A DNA stretch of 64,000 nt from Paraburkholderia saeva. Its GTDB lineage: Bacteria > Pseudomonadota > Gammaproteobacteria > Burkholderiales > Burkholderiaceae. The DNA lies in the NCBI RefSeq assembly GCF_907164555.1, contig NZ_CAJQZC010000014.1, positions 1 to 64,000 on the forward strand. The letters run 5' to 3'. The position numbers and the translations under genes are program-made. Shown one piece after another: positions 59,748 to 64,000 of the stretch. Position 1 is the first letter of the stretch, and each line of letters opens with the position of its first letter. The notes under the pieces were generated by a model. The model was not told where the DNA came from and made no database searches. It saw nothing but the letters and a program-made list of their open reading frames with translations.

Positions 59748-60962
59748 TCATTCGGCCGTCTCGCGGCGCGCGAGCATACCGGCGCGCCCTGCTTCGCCCT
59801 GGGTGCTGCGCACGTTGCGCGGGCCGCCGCGACGGCCGCTGATCTGCCGGTACAGATCGATGTACTGGCGTGCCATACGCGCCCAGCCGAAGCCGGTCGC
59901 GAGTTCGCTGGCGGCACGGCCCATCGCGCGGCGCACCGGGTCGGACGCCGCGAGGCGCGCGATTGCCCCCGCAAGCGCATGTGGATCGTCCGGATCTTCG
60001 AGCACGATGCCGCACTCGGGCGTGATGATTTCCGCGCCCCCTGCCGTGCGCGCGGTAACAACGGGCAGACCGGCCGCCATCGCCTCGAGCAGCGACAGGC
60101 TCATCGCCTCATAGCGCGACGGAAAGACGAACGCATCGACGGAATGCATCAGCACCGGCATCTCTTTCACGAGCCCGAGAAAATGCACGCGATGCTCGAC
60201 GCCGAGCGCACGTGCTTCGTCCGGATACGGGCTGCCTGGCAGATAACCGGCCACGGCGATATGCACGTGCTCGGGCAGTTCCTTCAGCGCCTTGAGCACA
60301 GTGCCGAGGTTCTTGCGCGGCGTGCGCAGATCGCCCACAAAGAGGAGCAGAAACGCGTCGTCCGGCAGGTTGAATTTCGCGCGATCCTCCGTAGCGGCCG
60401 CGAAACCCTCGGTATCGACGCCGTTGTAGATCACGTCGACGCGATTGCGCGGCGTCAGACCGAGCGCGCGGATTTCGTCGGCGACCTTCTGCGAGACGGC
60501 TGTGATCACGCTGGAGCGCCGGTACGCCCAACGTTCGAGCTGCGCGTTCACGCCGGTGTAGAGAAACTGGTAGGCAGACCACACGCCCTTCGCGAGCCCG
60601 AACGGATAGTAGCGGCTGTCGAACCAGCCGCTGTGCACGAAGTGCGCGGTGTTGACGTCGGCGGCGATCCACGAGATAAAGCCGTTCACATGCAGGACGT
60701 CGTATTCACGACGATGCCGGCGCAACCACCATGCGCTCTTGAGCGCGAACACCTGCTGGCGGAGCAGGTTCGACGGCCACCATTTGCCGATCCGTATCGG
60801 GATCCAGCGCACGTCGGGATGCGCCAGCAGTTCCGGCGCGACGTGCGACGCAATGAGGGTCACCGCAATATTTTCATCCAGGGCCGCGCGCGCAATTTCA
60901 TGGTTGACGCGTCCCTGGCCGTCGTTATGACGCACGACGTGCGTGACGATGGCGACTCTCAA
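59748..60962 (-). CDS. bceJ: Family 4 glycosyltransferase (BceJ-like)
   Basis: A 404-residue GT4 enzyme, opening RVAIVTHVVRHNDGQGRVNHEIA. Donor-site motif PSRYEAMSLSLLEAMAAGLPVVTARTAGGAE lies near residues 280-310. TTG 60962 is the start: it directly follows the polymerase TGA, and GGAGGG lies inside the polymerase end at the right spacing. It belongs to the same transcript as the Wzy-like gene. By order it is bceJ of the cepacian cluster. Confidence 0.87.
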   Translation of the reverse strand: MRVAIVTHVVRHNDGQGRVNHEIARAALDENIAVTLIASHVAPELLAHPDVRWIPIRIGKWWPSNLLRQQVFALKSAWWLRRHRREYDVLHVNGFISWIAADVNTAHFVHSGWFDSRYYPFGLAKGVWSAYQFLYTGVNAQLERWAYRRSSVITAVSQKVADEIRALGLTPRNRVDVIYNGVDTEGFAAATEDRAKFNLPDDAFLLLFVGDLRTPRKNLGTVLKALKELPEHVHIAVAGYLPGSPYPDEARALGVEHRVHFLGLVKEMPVLMHSVDAFVFPSRYEAMSLSLLEAMAAGLPVVTARTAGGAEIITPECGIVLEDPDDPHALAGAIARLAASDPVRRAMGRAASELATGFGWARMARQYIDLYRQISGRRGGPRNVRSTQGEAGRAGMLARRETAE

Positions 60963-62432
60963 TCAGTGCCCTCCATGGAGTATGAGATTCCGCCGGCGGT
61001 TCAGCTTTTGCCAGTGCGCCGCGGACAGAATCGAGAAGAAGCTCATGAACAGCAGCAGGCCGCCTGTGCCCACGAGCGAATTGGTGAAGACCAGCATCGA
61101 GAAACACGCAAGCCCGAGGCTCAGGCACGCGCCCGCGAACTTGTCGTCCTTGAGCGAGAACGAAGCGAGTACGGCCCGCATCAGGAGCCACACAATGCCC
61201 GACATGTAGAGCAGCGTGCCAGGCCAGCCCAGCACGAACGGAATGTTCATCACGCCGCTGTCGAAGTTGCCGTACTTGCCGAGCTCGCCGCCGCTGTCGC
61301 TCGACAGTTTGGTCGACGTGCCGGTGGCGCCGAGGCCTTCGCCCTGCACATCGGTGAACGCGGTTTTGGCGAAGGTTGCGTAGAACTGGTTACGCGCTGC
61401 GTAGCTCGTGTCGTCGTTGAGGTTGACGATGGTTTCCAGACGCGTCTGCATCCGCTCCGCAACCGGGCCGACGGCCAGCAGCGGCACGCACAGGCCCCCG
61501 AGCAGCACGGCGGTCGCGATGATCCGCACGCGCACGCGGTTGCTCGACTTGATGAGCTGGATCATCAGCGCGACGACCCAGCCGCCCCACGTCGAGCGCA
61601 CGAGGCTCAACGCGAACGCGAGAAAGCCGAGCGCGCCCGCGATCCAGCGCACGCGATGCTGCGCCGCCATCACGAACACCATCGCGCCCATCATCGCCAG
61701 CGCGAACGGGCCGGACGAATTCATCGTGCTGAACACGCGCACGCCGAGCGGCACGGCGTCGCCCTGTGAGTTCATCTGCGAACCGAGCATCCACATCACG
61801 TCCCATGCCGGCATGATGAAAAACTGCACGAGACCGTAGGCGCCCATCGCGAGCATGCCCCAGATGAACGTGTTGACGATCACCTCGCGGTACTCGGGGT
61901 ACTGGCGCGTGTGCGCCATGATGTGAAAACCGATCAGCACCGGATAGAGCCAGTTCGCAAGGTCGTACAGCGCGGCGAGCGGCCCGCTCGACACCACGCC
62001 GACCAGAAACGCGTAGGCCAGACCCGCGAGGATCAGCAGCACCGGCAGGCCGCGCCGCTGCGCGAGCAGCGGGTAAAAACGAAGCAGCGAGAGGCCGCTG
62101 ATCATCGTGACGGCGAGCGGCGCGACCTGAATCAGGCTCGTCGGCGTGAACGAGCCTTTCGACCAGTCCGCGAGACGGCGCACTTCAGGGCTCAGGAACC
62201 ACAGCCACCACATGAAGCCGACATAGTGCGCGGGGCTTTTGAAGTAGAGCCAGAAGCCCGTGAGAATCGCGAGCACCGGAAACGCGAGTGTCAGCACGGT
62301 GCCCTGGTGCGCGCCGATCAGGACGGCCGTGACGAGCCACAGCAGCGCCTGCGGCAGCCAGGCCTTGCGTTCGCTGCTGAAAAAGCGCGACGGACGTGCG
62401 TCGATCGGGGCGCGTGCGACAGCCATCGTCAT
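60963..62432 (-). CDS. bceI: Wzy-type polymerase / O-antigen ligase-like protein (BceI-like)
   Basis: A 489-residue integral membrane protein with about twelve helices. The large periplasmic loop near residues 335-400 carries NLNDDTSYAARNQFYATFAKTAF and GEGLGATGTS, the pattern of Wzy_C/ligase-type polymerases. It would join flipped repeat units into polymer. The start ATG 62432 overlaps the stop of the upstream glycosyltransferase as ATGA. Order and topology match bceI. Confidence 0.87.
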   Translation of the reverse strand: MTMAVARAPIDARPSRFFSSERKAWLPQALLWLVTAVLIGAHQGTVLTLAFPVLAILTGFWLYFKSPAHYVGFMWWLWFLSPEVRRLADWSKGSFTPTSLIQVAPLAVTMISGLSLLRFYPLLAQRRGLPVLLILAGLAYAFLVGVVSSGPLAALYDLANWLYPVLIGFHIMAHTRQYPEYREVIVNTFIWGMLAMGAYGLVQFFIMPAWDVMWMLGSQMNSQGDAVPLGVRVFSTMNSSGPFALAMMGAMVFVMAAQHRVRWIAGALGFLAFALSLVRSTWGGWVVALMIQLIKSSNRVRVRIIATAVLLGGLCVPLLAVGPVAERMQTRLETIVNLNDDTSYAARNQFYATFAKTAFTDVQGEGLGATGTSTKLSSDSGGELGKYGNFDSGVMNIPFVLGWPGTLLYMSGIVWLLMRAVLASFSLKDDKFAGACLSLGLACFSMLVFTNSLVGTGGLLLFMSFFSILSAAHWQKLNRRRNLILHGGH

Positions 62433-63601
62433 TGCCCCCTGCCGGCCTGATGCCGTGACTGCGGCTGCGCGCTGCTGCCGCCCGCCCGGCGCCGCGCTTC
62501 GTCGACGGAGCGGCCGCGCGGCGCGCTCCGCCGGCTCATCAGCTCGCGCGTGATGCGCACGTGCTGCAGCGCGAATTGCTCGGTCGTGAGCTTGCGTGCG
62601 ATCAACTGGCGCGCGGCGGCCTGCGCCTGACGCAACCCGTCTGCCGGCGCGGCGACGAGGCGCTCGACCGCCTGACGCAGCGCCTCCGGATCGAACGGCG
62701 GCACGTAGGCCGCCTGCGAGTCAGTGAAATAGTCCTTCAATGCGCCGACATCGGTGACGATCATCGGCTTGCCGACCGCCGCTGCTTCGAGCATCACCGT
62801 GATGCCCGACGCGTGCGCGTTCGGCCGCAGCGGCACGACGATCACATCGGCCCAGTCATACAGTTCGTGTTGTTTCTTGAGGCCGGCTGCGGGCGCGATC
62901 TCGACGTTCGAAGCGCGCAGCGACGAGGGAATGCGCCGGCGTGTCGCCAGCCTGACGGTGTAGCGCGCATCGTTGCCATAGGCGCTGATCAGACTTTCCC
63001 AGTCGCGGTCGCGATCGTTGCCGATCGCCGCGATGCGCACCGGCGTGTGCGGCTGCCATGCGACCGGTTCCCGCACCGGGAAATCGTGCGTATTCAGGCC
63101 GTAATACACATGCAGCGCGTCGCGCCCGAGGTAACGACGGCACAACGCGGCGTTTTCGGAGGCGAGCGTCGTCAGCACGTCGGCGCGCGCGACCAGCTTG
63201 CGATACGCCCAGCGACGCAGCGCGCCGTAGTCCGGCCATTTGTCGAGCAACCAGACGCTCTGCGCGAGCAGCAGCGGCTGGCGTTTCTCCCGGCGATTGA
63301 GCAGCAGCAACAGCGCCACCGAAAGGTATTCGTGTTCCGTATGCGTCCACACGACGTCGGAGCGCATGATTTCATCGCGATTGCGCAGTGTGTGGATGAA
63401 GTCGAAGCCCAGCACGGCCTTCAGTCCACGACGCAGGAGCCGCATCGGCAGACGCTCGCGCGCGTCCTGCGAATAGCTCAGCGCAAACTCGTCCGATTCG
63501 GCATGGTGATAGCCGTACAGGCAGCCGATGTTGTCGCCCTTGCGGTAAAAACGCGGGTCGGCACCGTAAAACAGATGGACGTGGACGTGGGTCACACTCA
63601 T
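62429..63601 (-). CDS. bceH: Glycosyltransferase (BceH-like)
   Basis: A 390-residue GT-B type enzyme. It opens VTHVHVHLFYGADPRFYRKGDNIG, has VWTHTEHEYLSVALLLLL near residues 84-101 and the donor-site segment VPLRPNAHASGITVMLEAAAVGKPMIVTDVGAL near 262-294. The Glu pair of retaining enzymes is recognisable in TVMLEA. The end is basic and Gln-rich. It shares an ATGA overlap with the polymerase gene. It matches bceH by order. Confidence 0.84.
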   Translation of the reverse strand: MSVTHVHVHLFYGADPRFYRKGDNIGCLYGYHHAESDEFALSYSQDARERLPMRLLRRGLKAVLGFDFIHTLRNRDEIMRSDVVWTHTEHEYLSVALLLLLNRREKRQPLLLAQSVWLLDKWPDYGALRRWAYRKLVARADVLTTLASENAALCRRYLGRDALHVYYGLNTHDFPVREPVAWQPHTPVRIAAIGNDRDRDWESLISAYGNDARYTVRLATRRRIPSSLRASNVEIAPAAGLKKQHELYDWADVIVVPLRPNAHASGITVMLEAAAVGKPMIVTDVGALKDYFTDSQAAYVPPFDPEALRQAVERLVAAPADGLRQAQAAARQLIARKLTTEQFALQHVRITRELMSRRSAPRGRSVDEARRRAGGSSAQPQSRHQAGRGQ

Positions 63602-63643
63602 GCAGTAACTCCGGGCGGGTGATGGAAGGCAGCAGCCTGCGTT

Positions 63644-64000
63644 TCAGGACGCCGTGCGGCGTCGCGCCTCATGCGCGCCGGTACGCACCGCGCGCCAGCG
63701 CGACAGCGTCGCGCGGCCGCGCTTCGAGGCAAGCGCAAGCACCGCATGCGCCATGCCCGGATACACCCGCGTGCCGACCAGCGTGTACCACCACCACGCG
63801 GCCTCGCGGCGCAGCGGCGGCAGATGGTCGCGCAGGATCAGGTGCAGGTTGTACGCGGCGTTGCGCACGGCCTGCATCGTCTGCGCGTCGCGCCGGTCGT
63901 CGTCGAAACGTTCGGCGGGAAAGTGATCGACGGCGACCTGCGGGTCGTACACGAGCTTCCAGCCGGCATGCTTCACGCTCATGCTGAACGCCATGTCGTT
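63644..64000 (-). CDS. bceG: Family 2 glycosyltransferase, C-terminal part (BceG-like)
   Basis: The 5' end lies beyond the window; 118 codons remain. The start of the visible part, NDMAFSMSVKHAGWKLVYDP, then VAVDHFPAERFDDDRRD, is the typical acceptor-site end of GT2 enzymes with the ED-like motif just before. The remainder is helical with an amphipathic C-terminus. It is upstream of the bceH-like gene, the place of bceG. Confidence 0.78.
   Translation of the reverse strand, partial: NDMAFSMSVKHAGWKLVYDPQVAVDHFPAERFDDDRRDAQTMQAVRNAAYNLHLILRDHLPPLRREAAWWWYTLVGTRVYPGMAHAVLALASKRGRATLSRWRAVRTGAHEARRRTAS

Noticed and set aside
1..64000. tRNA, rRNA or CRISPR arrays
   Set aside because: No cloverleaf-like segments, rRNA signatures or regularly spaced repeat-spacer arrays were noticed; the only spaced repeats are the 25-bp pairs at element ends.

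Overview
The window looks like a chromosome or megaplasmid segment of a Burkholderiaceae bacterium, most likely Paraburkholderia or a close relative. The grounds are the high GC content, GC-rich third codon positions, many LysR regulators and short-chain dehydrogenases, a Burkholderia-type type VI secretion locus, and an exopolysaccharide locus that matches the cepacian (bce) gene order. This placement is inferred from gene content; no database was searched.

Layout: (1) 1-14.3 kb is an accessory redox island. A plus-strand run alternates SDR and Old Yellow Enzyme genes (SDR-OYE-SDR-OYE), followed by NIPSNAP, DUF3237 and MFS genes and a frameshifted condensation-domain pseudogene. A minus-strand run faces it (LysR, MDR reductase, OYE, NTF2-like, SDR, COG2085 reductase). 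Both outer edges carry 3' remnants of one transposase type with 25-bp-spaced terminal repeats. (2) 14.4-18.8 kb is a sugar-acid type module (ACS-family MFS, divergent LysR, IlvD/Edd dehydratase) between two direct copies of a 126-bp piece of the MFS gene. (3) 18.9-28.1 kb is a decayed type VI secretion locus. It has OmpA lipoprotein, tssJ, tssG, tssF, a Y1-transposase-like gene, a truncated tssM joined head-on to a truncated OmpA-type gene, then hcp and clpV. The sheath, baseplate TssE/TssK, TssL and VgrG genes are absent. (4) 28.1-35.8 kb is a patchwork: orphan exbB, iron-ABC ATPase remnant, DinB/TetR pair, SET-domain remnant, an unknown protein, SDR, and an MFS/LysR pair. (5) 36.0-41.8 kb is a tight three-gene operon: TerB-domain protein, BrxD-like ATPase and Lhr-like helicase. 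This is the best candidate for a little-described DNA-processing or defence system. (6) 41.9-45.8 kb holds a BON-domain protein, a GAF-PAS-GGDEF-EAL protein and a phosphoribosyltransferase. (7) 45.8-64 kb is the cepacian-like cluster: galU, two acyltransferases, a two-domain glycosyltransferase, flippase, secreted propeller protein, SGNH hydrolase, GDP-mannose dehydratase, then bceK-J-I-H and part of bceG.

How the parts work together: in the exopolysaccharide cluster, GalU and GDP-mannose dehydratase make nucleotide sugars, the glycosyltransferases build the repeat unit, the flippase and Wzy-like polymerase export and polymerise it, and the acyltransferases and perhaps the SGNH hydrolase set its acylation. 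The nearby GGDEF-EAL gene could tie polymer output to c-di-GMP, but that is inference. The 1-14 kb island looks like a catabolic or detoxification set for alpha,beta-unsaturated carbonyl compounds. The type VI locus is unlikely to work alone. Stop-start overlaps (ATGA) in the TerB operon and the bce genes show translational coupling.

Limits: functions come from motifs read by eye. Start codons were chosen from ribosome-binding sites and expected N-termini. No tRNA, rRNA or CRISPR array was seen.
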